Shown here piece by piece: positions 47,961 to 59,743 of a stretch of DNA of 64,000 bases. The DNA comes from Campylorhamphus procurvoides. Lineage: Eukaryota; Chordata; Aves; Passeriformes; Dendrocolaptidae. Both the position numbers and the translations under genes were made by a program. Each line of letters begins with the position of its first letter. Position 1 is the stretch's first letter. The notes under the pieces are model-generated. The model had not been told where the DNA came from. It made no database searches and saw only the letters and a list, made by a program, of their open reading frames with translations. The stretch lies in the NCBI GenBank assembly GCA_013396655.1, contig WBMV01005969.1:901534-965533 (forward strand), written 5' to 3'.

Positions 47961-50900
47961 ATCTCTCTGCATTTTTATGCAGAGGTTGCAAGTAACCATG
48001 GGAGTCTGTTCTCCCTCTCAAATGCCTTTACCATGTGAAGACAGGTTTTTCATGTGTTTATGATGGCACAAAGATATTATAAGCTACTGCTATCTTGTTA
48101 TAGCAGACAAGCCTCTAAAGGACATATTCCCTGTGGGAAATAAAGCTTTTCAATTTGGTTTTCAAGATTGATCTAGGAATTTAATGAAAGACAGTAATCA
48201 TTTTTGTTGCTTTTACTGCTGATTAAGCTGGAACCAACAAATGAATAGTACATTACATGTGTGTTTTAAAAACAATAGTACTGTAAGTAAAAATATCAAG
48301 AATATAAATTCGATAGAGAAGCCAGAGAAAAGGAAACACTAAATCTTCAGAGAACTGAATAATTTCATTCTCTTAGTACCGAACAAAAAAAGAAAAATCC
48401 TGGGGCGTATGTTAGATTTGTATTACCCTTTAATTTCTGAATGTTGAAATAGTTGAATGTTCAAATATATAAATTTTGTTTAACTTTCATTGGCTGATAT
48501 GTACTTGGAACAAAGCTGGTATGTCACCTCAATGAAACAAGCAGTTTTCTAAAAGTAAAGATATTTATTCCATTCTGAGTCATTTTACTTTTTTTGTGTG
48601 TATTAAATTTTTCTTTTTCTCTTGTCAGATACTTAGGCTTCGAAATACGATGACAGAAGCATCAATATTAACTTCTCTGTTAATTCTTCTCTACAAGGAA
48701 AGGAGGGCAAATCTACTGATCTCTTTTCAGATTCCAAATTTTGGTGATGCTCATCTTTTAATAAAATTTTTATTTTATTGTACAAGTAGCTGTAGCAACT
48801 CTTTCTGGTTCAGTACTGTAACTACAGAAATACAAGGCTTGCAAGGGAGTATTAGACTCTGCACTATTGAGCACTGAGATGTTCAAAATTTTGGCTGCTT
48901 TCTGCTCAGGGGAATTTGTAACCCCAGATTGCTTGGAGAGCTGTGTGGGTTTGTAGAAGCACATACATGGAAGCCAACAAGCTGGCTGCAGAATCAGGTG
49001 ATTCTAGCCCATAGGAAATTGGAGAAGAACAGGGACTCATGGATTTTTCTTCCAAAAGGTACTATGTTTTTAATTTTGGACTGGATAGAGATATACCTCT
49101 TTTACAATTATGAACCCCACTTCTTGGACTGAAGTGTCTGAGTGAATCTTGATTTATTTTTCTTTTTTATTCCCTAAAAAAGAAGAAAGAATAGTGGTTG
49201 TTGACCTCTTTATGTCAAGCACAAATTTAAAGATTCATTAGGGAGATAGAGATTGAGAGTATTGCAAAAACACAATGACCTTCATATTAACTTGGGATAC
49301 TTAGATACTCCTCCCTTCTTCAGTGTACATAGAGATATATTAACAAAGAGGAGAGGCGGGAGAGACAAAATCTAACCATTGCACAACTTCTGAGCAAGGG
49401 AAAAGTCCCAAGTGATGAAGTTTTTGTGTTCAGGTATCAGCTGCTGACTGGGCAAAGGTGTGTCTCTGACTGATGGGCTGTATTTTCTGCTATTTTCTGC
49501 TCTTATCTTCTTTGTAGGGACATTTGTCTGGTGGGTTTAGGGAACCCCAGGGCAGGACTTTGTTGCCAGGATTCTACTCAGGTGGAGCAGCATGAGAAGT
49601 CCAAATGCTCAGAGCAGACTGGGAAGATCAAGCCTGCATATGACAAAAGCTTGCAAATGATTTGCTGTGAATCACGGATATGAGATAAATATTACCGGTG
49701 ATGGTTTGTGTAGCATTTTCGTTGTTGTGTAAATGTTCAAAGGCAAAAGTGCAGTTTATGGAGAGAAAGTGCTGATGAAAAATGTTCTTCTTCTTCTTTA
49801 AGTGGTAGCAGTGCGAGGTTTGGCAACCAAACAACTACAACACCTGATGTTGCACTTAGGGATTAAAAATTATGTTTAGACTCTCAAACCTCCATTTTCT
49901 TTAAGCTGTTTTTTTTTCTTTTTTTTAATGAGAATATAAATCACCTGAAGTAGGTTGAGTGAGTTTTTCAGAAATACCCTGTACTGACTTGGGAAAAAAA
50001 CAATAAATATCACATCAAACAACACAAGAAGTATAGAGTCATTGGCTTTTCTGAAAATCTCCTGTCTTCAGCAAATTTCAGAGCCCTGGTTTTGCAAACA
50101 CTCCTCATTTCTACGTCTTACGATCACACCTAGAAGATAAACAAAAATGCCTTTTTTGGTTGTTTTTGTTATGCAATGTATACATATTCAAATATGTTTT
50201 TTCTTCCAGTTTCCATGTAACTGAGAGTCTGACTCAGGAAGTTCTCACACAGTAAATATTAAAAATTATTAGTTACACAATGATCCTTAGTGTAAGAATA
50301 TATATAATTAATTATAAAAGTTAGTCCACCTGCCTTCTGGGTGCTGAGCTGTTATATTTTCCAGCATTGTCACAAAGGGTTGAAAGTAAAGATTCTCATA
50401 GGGACATAGTGGATCAGCTTTTGGAAAATTAGAAAATACAATCAAAATCAAAGAAGCTGCCACCACTGGGAATATAAATTGAAGAGATTAATTCAGTTAT
50501 GGGCCTGCAGGTCACTATAGATCTTCTTCCAGTAAAGTAAATAAACAGGTTTTTCCTTTTTTTTTTTTTTTCACTTGAGAGGGAGATCAGCAGTCTGTAA
50601 GAAGTTAAAAGGTGAAGATTATGATGATATGGGGATAGAAATTCATGTGTTTCATCCATTTAGATCTTTTAGCTTCTTGTTTGTGGGATTAGAGTGTGAA
50701 AAAGAAATCAATGTGTGTTGCATTCTCATACTGAAATAGACAAGTAAGTTCTTCCCAAAAATGAAGAGACAAATCCCAGGAAACCAGTCTGCAGCACAGA
50801 AGACATGCTGCCTCCAGCAGCTCAGTGAAACACCATGGTATTCAGTACCAATAAGGTAGCTGAATCCAATCCACAAGCCGGAACCAGATGGAGTCAGTTC

Positions 50901-51311
50901 AGGCTGCACAAAAGGTGAGTGTGAGCAAATGCACTGACCCTACAGGTCAAATAATTCTGTTTTTAAAAGCAACACAGGAAAACAAAAAAGACCACCCATA
51001 CATCTAGGCAGAGACTTTTCCCATTTCCCTACAGAGTGAACAGTCCCCAGCTGTTTCTACTGGTGTAGGACCTTCTCCATTGCCCCCGGGGATAGAAATT
51101 GCTTTGACTACTTGCAAAATTATTTTTTTTATTTATTGCATTATATATAGGATATTCTTTAATTACCTTTTTAAAAGTTATTTAAAAGTTATTTCCCAGC
51201 CACTGGAAAACGTCTTCAGATCTGAAACACAGGCCAATTTTAACACTATTTGCCTGAGCTTAGGCAATTCTGAAAATGTTTTTAGGACCATTTGGGCTCC
51301 TTTTTTTCTAG
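47961..51311. other. No gene recognised
   Basis: AT-rich DNA with a T-run at 50557-50571. A strong acceptor at 48627-48628 (TTTTTCTTTTTCTCTTGTCAG) opens a frame to 48877, but no good donor follows and the peptide is not distinctive. Other open frames (48770-49132, 49628-49834, 50429-50909) have no support. Confidence 0.4.
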
Positions 51312-51411
51312 GGCTGTGTAGAAAGACTACTACTAATCTACCAAATGTCCCGTGTGATGACTTGAGTCACCAGCTGCATGAACATTTTTGTCAACAACAG
51401 TTCTTTGACAG
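51312..51411 (+). CDS. Candidate 100-nt coding exon, unassigned
   Basis: The acceptor is good (CTCCTTTTTTTCTAG, AG at 51310-51311), and the segment ends TTTGACAG before GTTAGT. The frame is open, phase 1 in and phase 2 out. The peptide begins LCRKTTTNLPNVPCDDL and ends HEHFCQQQFFD. The composition is protein-like, with a hydrophilic helical end. The exit phase fits the candidate exon at 58770, which would complete the codon as serine. No family recognised. Confidence 0.38.
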
Positions 51412-51706
51412 GTTAGTACCAGTATGGAACTTCTATGACATAAAAAGGAGGTTGAAAGTAATTCTTTGTAAATACCCCAAATCCTGAGCAATTGCAACCA
51501 ATCTCATGAGATCAGCATACAAATAATGAGTAGTCAGTGTTTTTGGGTGATCTAGTTCACTATTTTTTTTAATTCTCGTGTTGGCAATGTTGCATTTTGG
51601 ATTTTAACAGACAAATAGTTTAATACACATTTCTCCTTTCACACACATGTGACAATATACACTGGAGCACCAGCATAGCAAAGATTTGTTGGTTTTGGGG
51701 TTCTGT

Positions 51707-51747
51707 TTTTTTTTTTGTGTTTTTTTTGTTTGCTTTCTTTTTTTCTC
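51707..51747 (+). repeat. T-rich tract
   Basis: About 40 bases almost all T with scattered G and C. Low complexity. Confidence 0.85.
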
Positions 51748-52519
51748 CTGATACTCCTGAAGCCAGCTTATCTTCGACTGTGAAAACTCTCCAGCTTGAA
51801 TTCACAATTTATTTCCTTCATATATTGTGGCCTTGGAGTTTACTCAGTCCCTGGCTGAATTAGTTCCTTTTAAAAAATAAAGCACTCTTGGCTAATCATT
51901 TAAATAAGTGAAGGCCACTTGAGCACACAGAATGTATGGAAGTTATTTTTTCCAAATTCCCCTGAAGAAGATGACTCATAACAAACAAGTACTGCGAGCC
52001 TGCCTGTGCAAAGTCAGCTAACAGGGACTTTAGTATTAACAACATTAACTTCTGCACAGGACCAAAGAAGGAGTCCAAACTGGAAGACTAGGATGTTGCG
52101 ATGAGACCTACTGTGCCAGCTTCCTGACAAGATTACTATCAGGTATTATGGTTCTAGAAATCTAATAATGCCTCCAAGGCAATTAATGAAGTAGGTTCTT
52201 AAATTACTTTTATTTTAACGGTAAATTGTTTGTTCAGGCAGATGAAAATTATTATTTTCCTTTTTCATTAGAAAACTGCTCAAGTGAGCTGTGTTGTAGC
52301 TCCTCCATGCTTCATTTTGTCTGGAGGACTGCAAAGACCAGATAAATAGGAGGTAAAGTGAGGAGAGAGCAAACACCACAAAGACAAAACATAATTATAA
52401 GAGCTTGATCCTGAAGCCACAGAAATCAAGTGTCTGTAGCATCCTGACCTGTCAATCTGTTTCTAGTGCCAGAGCCTTGCAGTGTAGGTATGTCATACAC
52501 ATGAAATATGTCATTTCTG

Positions 52520-52545
52520 AAATAAAATACTTCAGTATTTTATTT
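52520..52545. repeat. Perfect 12-bp inverted repeat, 2-bp loop
   Basis: AAATAAAATACT and AGTATTTTATTT are exact complements separated by TC. A compact hairpin or cruciform in AT-rich DNA. Confidence 0.95.
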
Positions 52546-53240
52546 GTACCTAAGGCACTCGCTGGTCTTCCATGGCATTCCAGTGCTGGCTTTTGACTGA
52601 TATTTTTAAAAGCTTGGTTTTGAAATTTTGAGGCCTTCAAATTGGACTTCGGAAAAATGAACAGAGTTACACTAATTCCCTGCACTGACCAGATGACAGC
52701 TGAATACCCACTTGATCATATCACAGAATATAACTCATTTTGTTCCTCTGTGCAATTTATTTGGTTGTCAAAGTCATTCGAATATGCCTGATAATAAAAG
52801 ATGTATTCTCTATTGTAGATGCAATAACATTGTTTGAAGTTAATACAGACCTGTTTGAAAACAGTGGTTTCCATAGGAACAGTTTTCCCAAATAAATTTT
52901 ACATGGAGAAGTATGTCATAAATAATTGGTCCTGCCCTGAGGGAACCATTAAAAAACCCAAAGAAAATGCATGGGTAGAGACAGAAGAAAAAGCTGTGAG
53001 AAAGCTGCATAATGATGGCAAATTGGGAAAAGTATATATTTTTTCTATTTGGAATTCTTTTCAAAGTTAAAAAAATACAAATGTCCCTTGGTTTTGGAAC
53101 ATTGCTGGTATAGAGTAAGAGTTCATATTTTACTTCTTAGGAAATTTGTGTTCAGGTTTCCATGAAAAACTTCTTGAATTATGTTGTAGCTATGTCTTTA
53201 TTTTAGTTTATCTATTTGTGTAGCACACTGTCTCTTTAAG

Positions 53241-53260
53241 AAGAATATATACATATTCTT
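53241..53260. repeat. 8-bp inverted repeat, 4-bp loop
   Basis: AAGAATAT, loop ATAC, ATATTCTT. A short hairpin, plausible by chance. Confidence 0.9.
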
Positions 53261-54471
53261 GCTTGCAGTACATTTTTAGAATGTAAATTTTAAAATATGC
53301 AAATCTTGTGTAACATCTTACAGAAAGGATAAAATTTGTATTGTAGCATCTTCTCAGATTACAATACCTTAGGAAACAAAGGTGCTTGCATCCCATAAAT
53401 AACTACTCTCCCTTGAGAACACAATACAGTGGGTATTTTCACTAAGACTCTCTTAGGAAAACTGGAAGTATAAGGTTGCTCTTCTTTTAAAACAAGGAGA
53501 GATTAGTGGACAAGTACCAAAACCAGAGAAACACAGGTGTTTGTTAATGCCCGTTATATAACAGGGGGCCCTACCACTCAGCAAGCAGGTGTTAGGTGCT
53601 GTTTATGGGTAGGGCTGAAATGGAAGAGCCTAAAGCACCTGTTACAAGTGACGCTTCAGGAGTTGTGACCTTGGTTACTTAAATTTATCTGTATGAATGG
53701 AGATGAAATTTCTTCTCTTTAGTAATAGGCTTGAGGAAATTTACCTGAGTCATAGTTTCCAAAACATAAGAAAACTCTGGGCATATATTTAAGTAATTTT
53801 TTGCTTTGAGTTATATTTTAATTCTGTTTAGTTTTTGACAGTTAATTATAAGCTTGGTCTGGAAGCCTCAGCAGCAATGGCTAAGGCAAGGAACTGCCAG
53901 CTTGACTAAAAGCTCTGGACAGGCTCCAGATTCAGCTAACTTCTGTATGCACATGATTTAATTTCCTGAAATTTTGTCCTCTGCCATGACTTCAGGGTGA
54001 ACCATACAAGTGTATCTCTTTGGAAAGATGTGCAGCTTGTGGGAATACCTGTGTGGAGAAAACGGTATTTCCATTAAATGCAAAAAGCTGAGTTTTCTCT
54101 TTCTTGGTGATGAGCTAAATTAGGTAACAAATAATTGAGTAGGAGATTAAACAGGAGCAAAAATGTCATTTACCATGATATTTTCTAGGGCCAGCAGCAA
54201 GGGAAATGACTTATGTCATGCTGCCATTTTCAATAGTGGACCAATTAGTTAAGATGCCTTGCTAGGTAAGAGAAATTCATCAGCTCAGTTAAAATATATA
54301 AGTAGAGTGTGAAGTATCTGAAGTGATCTGTTACATTTTCCTGAAAACCTTTCCCTTATGACAATGAGTCATGGCCCTAAATCATTGAAGATCTCCTCTG
54401 CTTATGGAACTGAGGCCTCCAATTACATTCTTTTTCATTTGGAAACTTGACATGTTTTGCTAGCCAAAGCT

Positions 54472-54508
54472 CTAAAGGAGCTACATGCTCCTAAAGGAGT
54501 TACATGCC
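54472..54508. repeat. Imperfect 19-bp tandem pair
   Basis: CTAAAGGAGCTACATGCT is followed by CCTAAAGGAGTTACATGCC, one substitution in the shared core. Confidence 0.85.
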
Positions 54509-56507
54509 ATATCAGGTAGAATTGTGCTATTCAGTAAAGAACTGGTCTACAAGCTTCTCATTAAGTGCCTTTCTGTACTGGCCATATACAAATCCAGAGT
54601 GACTTCATTGGACTTGCAGTGATTTACACCACACAGGAATTGGTTTTGCATGTGACAATAATTTTCGTCCCCTTTTGGTGGAAAAATATTCACACAAGTG
54701 CCAGGACAGACTGGAGCAACAGGACACAGGATTTGTGATGATGGTTTTGGACCCTAGATAGAGGTATATAGTACAATCTGTGATTGTTGTACAATCTCAC
54801 CATTGTAAACTTCACTGTGACATTATAAAAAATTGGGATTTTTTTTTTCAAACATTGAAGTGCTTCAAGCCCACTTACACAGATAAACATAACAAAAACT
54901 TCTTTAAATACCATGACTGGTTTTATTTGCACCAGGGACATGCAACACTGTCTCCAGAGAACACTGGAATGCATTTCAAAGTCATTCATTGTTATCTAGA
55001 ACTGTATTATGGTTATTTCTCACATATATTTAATTTCAAACAAAGGGATTAGATTTGAGGGGATAATATTGGCTTCTGGGGGTGCCATCATCGTGGTAGT
55101 CCTCCCCAAGATCTATGTGGGTTACACAGAGGTTTATAGGTAGAGATAAGACGCACAATCTACACAAACCATAGCAAAAATATGGTGTTTAAAGCTATAG
55201 GTTTTCAATATTTCAACACTGATACACCACTAAAATCATGCAAGCCTGTGAAATTAAGGAAATCTCTTTGTACCAGATGATCATAATGAACAGAAGAAGC
55301 AGTGTTATCACCTGTAATTTGATATAAATGCAGCACAAACTGTTATGTATATTCTATTCTAATCTTTCCAGATTATGGGCTGTGAAATTGCTATCTCATA
55401 AGCAATGCTAGAGAAAGTGCAGCAAAGATGGAATTTAGAGCAGACAATTTGAATCCATACCAAAACACAGAATTGCTGATGGGAAACAATAACAATTGCT
55501 AAAAAATGCTACTTGAATGAAAACAATAACATTTCCTCTGCAGGAAATTATCTTAGGAGTGGAAAATACCTAAGTTGTAAATGACAAAACCCAAAAGCCT
55601 GTAAAAATGTTGATTCTGACAGAGAAACATTCCCTAATCCAGACAAATAGCATTCTTATAGTCACTAATGAACCTGTGTATTGTGTACACTCCTAATGAA
55701 AGTGCAGACCTGAATTTGCTCTTTTTGAAACGAAAATTACAAAATAAGTTGTATGACCTTGTTCTTTTTGCCTTTTCCTTAACTTCTTTCTTCAAAACAC
55801 TTTTTGTCCTCTGGAGTCACAACCCTTTCACATGCAGAATGAATCCTGCTATCCCCAAATATGGTTAATTAATTCTGTCACTTAAACAGTAACTGCAACA
55901 TTCAGAAAAAAGCAAGATATTCTGCTTCTCCCCTTTAACTGTTCCCATCCTTAAAAATATTTAAAACCCATGAGTCACACTCTTCTCCTCCTCTATATGA
56001 TGATTAAATAATAATAGTCATGCTTTAGAGTTTTCTTTTTATTAGCCTTCTGGTTCCTTACCTTGGACTCACTTCACACAGGAAGGCTTTCTTCTTCATA
56101 ACCAGAAAATATAAAGACTTCCTTTAAAATTGAAAAGTAGGATCTACTGTAAGATCTTGATTCCAGGAGCTGCAGTTGTGAGAACTACTCTGAAGTTGTG
56201 AAATTACAATATAACCACGCGAGTTGGCAACAGTGCAATTTCCTCCATGAGGATGCTTTGGTTTTATGGTTAGTTTCCTCACTGTGGGGCTCAGACTGTG
56301 GAACAGGGGAGGTGGAGAAGGGTTTCCTCTTCTCACACTTGGAAAAGGGGGAAAGGTACCTGGTAGATCTTGTCCCTGCCCTCTTGTTCCTGCATTTATT
56401 GATACACCTCTTGCCCAGAGGTGGTGAAGGTGAAGAGCATAGGGAGATGGAAGAGTCAGTGAGGGGAACTATAATGTGAGGGGAAGTGAATCTCAGGTTT
56501 CTTATCC

Positions 56508-56544
56508 ATGGAGGAGGGAAACAAGAAGAGAAAGGCAGTCAAAG
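56508..56544 (+). other. Possible short first coding exon
   Basis: ATG at 56508 (context TATCCATGG) begins MEEGNKKRKAVK and runs 37 bases to AAAG before GTGAGTTCC, a near-consensus donor. It leaves phase 1. The alternative acceptor at 58842-58843 (CATTTTTCCTCAG) enters the 58.8-kb exon in phase 1, so this could be an alternative start for that gene. Twelve codons are far too few to tell from chance. There is no CpG island. Confidence 0.2.
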
Positions 56545-58769
56545 GTGAGTTCCCTGCATCTTTGCCACCCCAGGGTGCAGCCAATGTCCCGCACTGGTCT
56601 TGTTGCTTCAGAGTTACACGGCAATCCTCAGACATCATCTAATAACAGCTGGAGGAGAAAAGCCTCTTCTGCTTGTAGCTCATATCATCTAGCAGGCTCT
56701 TTCAGTAAGAATGGTTCATTTTAAAGCCTATGTCTATATTAAGGACTCAGGAAGATTCTTTTTTTCTTCTCTTGAAAGAATGAGAAGTCCAATTCATATT
56801 CCATTGCATAATTTCTGAAAGTGAAGACTCTCTATAAAAAATATTACTTAACTTTGTTTGCACTTTTTTCTCAAAGCAGCAAGGCTCAGAGCTTACATTT
56901 TCACAATTTCTGGATTTCTTTTTCCTTAGCAATACTTAATTGACCAGTAATGTTGTAATTATAGAGGTGGGTTTGTTGTGTAGTAAGTGAAAATGCCGAC
57001 ACACTTACAACTTCACTCTGTACCTCTCTCTTGTTTGCTGCTAGACCAAGTTATTTGATCTTATTTACACTGAATTGTAAAGCTGTTGAACTGTTGTCAC
57101 TTTTCAGTGAAACAAGTCAAACTATGTTCTTCATAGCTATTTGAATTATTTTGACTGGAAGGTTCCATTATATATGGTGACTTCAACAAGTATGCAAAAA
57201 TATTCTCTAGTTTAATTTTGCCCTCGAAAAATCCAGGTGTTTAAATACCATTTTTAAAAGGCTTTTCCTCCCTAATACTGTAATTAGGCACAATCTTGCA
57301 TTCCTTTTTATCATGTGGAATGTGTAAGAAAAAGGAAAACTAGAGTACATGTTTTTATTTTTGATTTTCTAGTGACACTACAGGGAATAAAATAATTACA
57401 GAAAGAAATGAAACCCGAAAAAAAAGTAATCTGGTAGCCTAATCTCTGTCTAGATTGAAGACCAGTGAATTTGAGAATGAAGAATAAATTCACCTAAATC
57501 AGTAGTTTCAGGTGATTGCATTTTTTTTTGTGAATTTTGGGAAGTTTCTGCCCTTCTAGAATGGGAAGTAGAATGTGTGGAAAAAAGAAAAGGATGAGAA
57601 AACTTCATCTATTTAGATATTTTCCAATGGAACAATTTATACTTTTATTTTCATGTCAAAATAATATTTTAATTTTAAAGTCAAGTATTTTATTATCATG
57701 TTTTAAGGACTGGCATGATCATGAGGTGAAACAGTTGATGGTTCAGTTGAAGGGCTTCCATTTTTATATCAGATTTCCCAAACTTTTAATTTTTTGTTCC
57801 CCCAAACTTTTAATTTTTTGTTCCCCCAAAAATTAAACCAGTGGGAAGATGTCAACAAGTTAAAAAAAGTCTGTTGCTTTCTCAAATCTAGCAAAAAGTC
57901 AATAAGAGGGTTTTCATTAATCTTTTTGGTATCACATTGCTATGTAAATCTGGTTATAGGTTGTTCTTGGGTAAAAGACAAGAGGGCAGGCTATTTGCAT
58001 AAGGGTCTGTGATCTGGTCCCAACTGGTTGAAAAGCAGGGTGGGCATGCCTTTGCCCCATTCCCAATATAAGGTGCACCTTTTGCCAGATTTCTGTAAAA
58101 ATCCAGAGACTCATTCCTTCCCAGATCCGCTTATACTGCTCCATCTTCAGTAATTTTTAAAACTTCTAAATTAAGTGACGATATGGTGAATTTCCCAATT
58201 AAAAAAAAAATCACTTAAAATGAGATCATACAGTTCAGAAAAATCACATCGACATTTTATTTGCATTTATTCCCTGAAGGCTGGAAACAGCTGCAAGATC
58301 TGAAATTATTTTGACTTTTGAAGAATTGACAACTGTCCTTGATGTACTAAATAGCAGGGGAGCAGGTGGCAATGCAATTGCCATGAATGGTTTTATAAGG
58401 CATGCTTGTGAGACTGGTTCATGATCCTAATTCTCTAGGTCAGCATCATTGAGGAAAAGTGGCTTCTCTCCACTGCCGTCAGAGTGTCATCACATTGTAG
58501 CCTAAGTGGCAAAAGGAGGTCAACAGCTAATAAATCTTGTGAGCAGACTCACCACTTTCAGATTGCAGTCCCTTTAGAGACTCCTGCTGTCTTTTTTCCT
58601 TTTCTTATTTTACCCCAGTGACCCTTCACATCCTCAGAAGCATTTTGCTTTTCCTGGCCTCTGGCAAATCAGAAATACTGGGCTTTGAATAGCAAGCTTC
58701 TACTGCTGCCAGTTAGTCTTTGAAAGAATCAGTGCAAGTATGTTGCCAGATTTTTCTTTTTCTTATGAG
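56545..58769. other. No gene recognised; 24-bp duplication
   Basis: Contains the tandem duplication at 57781-57828. Open frames at 56476-56932 and 57311-58144 lack support. Confidence 0.4.
57781..57828. repeat. Perfect 24-bp tandem duplication
   Basis: The unit beginning AACTTTTAATTTTTTGTTCC is repeated exactly at 57781-57804 and 57805-57828. It extends a nearby open frame by eight codons but changes no recognised gene. Confidence 0.93.
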
Positions 58770-59073
58770 CTCTGAGATAAAGGTTCAGGTTAATGATAGA
58801 GTTTTGCAATTACATGAACTTTCTGAAGGGCATTTTTCCTCAGTGGCTTTGATTAAGTTATTGAAATGTTACTACATTAAGAAAAAGGTGTCTTTTACCT
58901 GTCCTCTCTGTGCTTTAGAGCCAGTCATGAAAGAGCTGTACTACAGGCTCTGTTATAGTATTGATGGATATATTCATAGTGTCAGATTCACCAGTGACTC
59001 TGAGACTGAGCAGAAAAGCAGCCCAGAGACCATCGCTTTATCCATTTCTCCCTTGTGTAAAAGAAATGATCAG
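58770..59073 (+). CDS. Best candidate coding exon, C-x2-C protein, unassigned
   Basis: An open frame of about 100 codons ends at CAG before GTAAGC, close to the ideal donor (exon end 59073). Two acceptors are possible: a T/C tract ending CTTATGAG (exon from 58770, phase 2) or CATTTTTCCTCAG (exon from 58844, phase 1). The peptide includes VQVNDRVLQLHELSEG, then SVALIKLLKCYYIKKK, then SFTCPLCALEP and a later CYSIDGYIHSVRF. The alternating hydrophobic pattern and C-x2-C suggest a small beta-rich, possibly zinc-binding domain, but I do not recognise the family and make no claim of function. Exit phase is 0. Confidence 0.45.
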
Positions 59074-59281
59074 GTAAGCACAAATGAGAGGTTGCAAGTG
59101 GGATAATTAGAATGTAAATATTTGAGAAATATGAATCCTGAGTTGTTTATGCCTTGAAGTATTTCCTAGTAATGCATTATCTTTTATAATTGCTTAGTTT
59201 TTATGATGTCTTGCTTGAGTATTTCCACTTCACTTTGCTATTTGTACTGCAGAGGCAGTCTTAGGTTGTTTCTTATTCCAG

Positions 59282-59743
59282 AGCAAAGGCAAAGACTCTG
59301 AGACAGCTGGATTGAGTGGTGACAGCCCAAGGAACCACTGTGTTCCCATAAAACATGTGTAGCTAAGTGACATCCATCTACTCTAGATACAGTATTGCTG
59401 CCTTACAGACACTGATGATAACAGGACAGGACAAAACATCTGCATTTCAGACACAGCCCCACAAGACACAGGTATTTGAGTGTCTGGAAACAAGATTGCT
59501 GCATCTGCTAGTGCAATGTCATGTACTACATACAAAGACTGAAGGCTGACTTAAGAAGCCATAGATGTTAGGGTATAGGAGATGTACTGAATGTATACTA
59601 TTAATTTTAGTTATCTAAATCCTGTATTTTCCTATATTTTCTACTATTTCTGCAGTACAGAGCCTCTATTATCTGCTATAGCTTGAAAACTGATAAGATC
59701 ATACTTGCTTTCAGAATAAACATGTTTCTAAGCCAAAAATAAA
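59282..59743 (+). other. Possible terminal exon, unassigned
   Basis: An acceptor (GTTTCTTATTCCAG, AG at 59280-59281) opens a phase-0 frame of 26 codons (SKGKDSETAGLSGDSPR onwards) to TAG at 59360-59362. Two AATAAA signals follow at 59715-59720 and 59738-59743. Phase 0 fits the donor at 59073, and the intron would be 208 bp. A rival is the stronger acceptor at about 61366-61368 (TTTTTGTTTTCCAG), which also enters in phase 0 and reads 16 codons to a stop. Neither can be preferred by eye. Confidence 0.25.

Larger units (their letters stand above)
51412..56507. other. No gene recognised; small repeats
   Basis: Contains a T-rich tract (51707-51747), two inverted repeats (52520-52545, 53241-53260) and an imperfect 19-bp tandem pair (54472-54508). 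Open frames at 52405-53070, 54690-55052 and 55668-55868 have no splice or motif support. Confidence 0.4.

Noticed and set aside
48629..48877. Coding exon after the strong acceptor at 48627
   Set aside because: No acceptable donor follows in frame and the peptide is not distinctive.
58770..59073. Assignment to the shieldin subunit SHLD2 or another OB-fold repair protein
   Set aside because: The C-x2-C and beta-rich pattern suggested it, but the peptide does not resemble what I know of that protein's C-terminus, so I left it unnamed.
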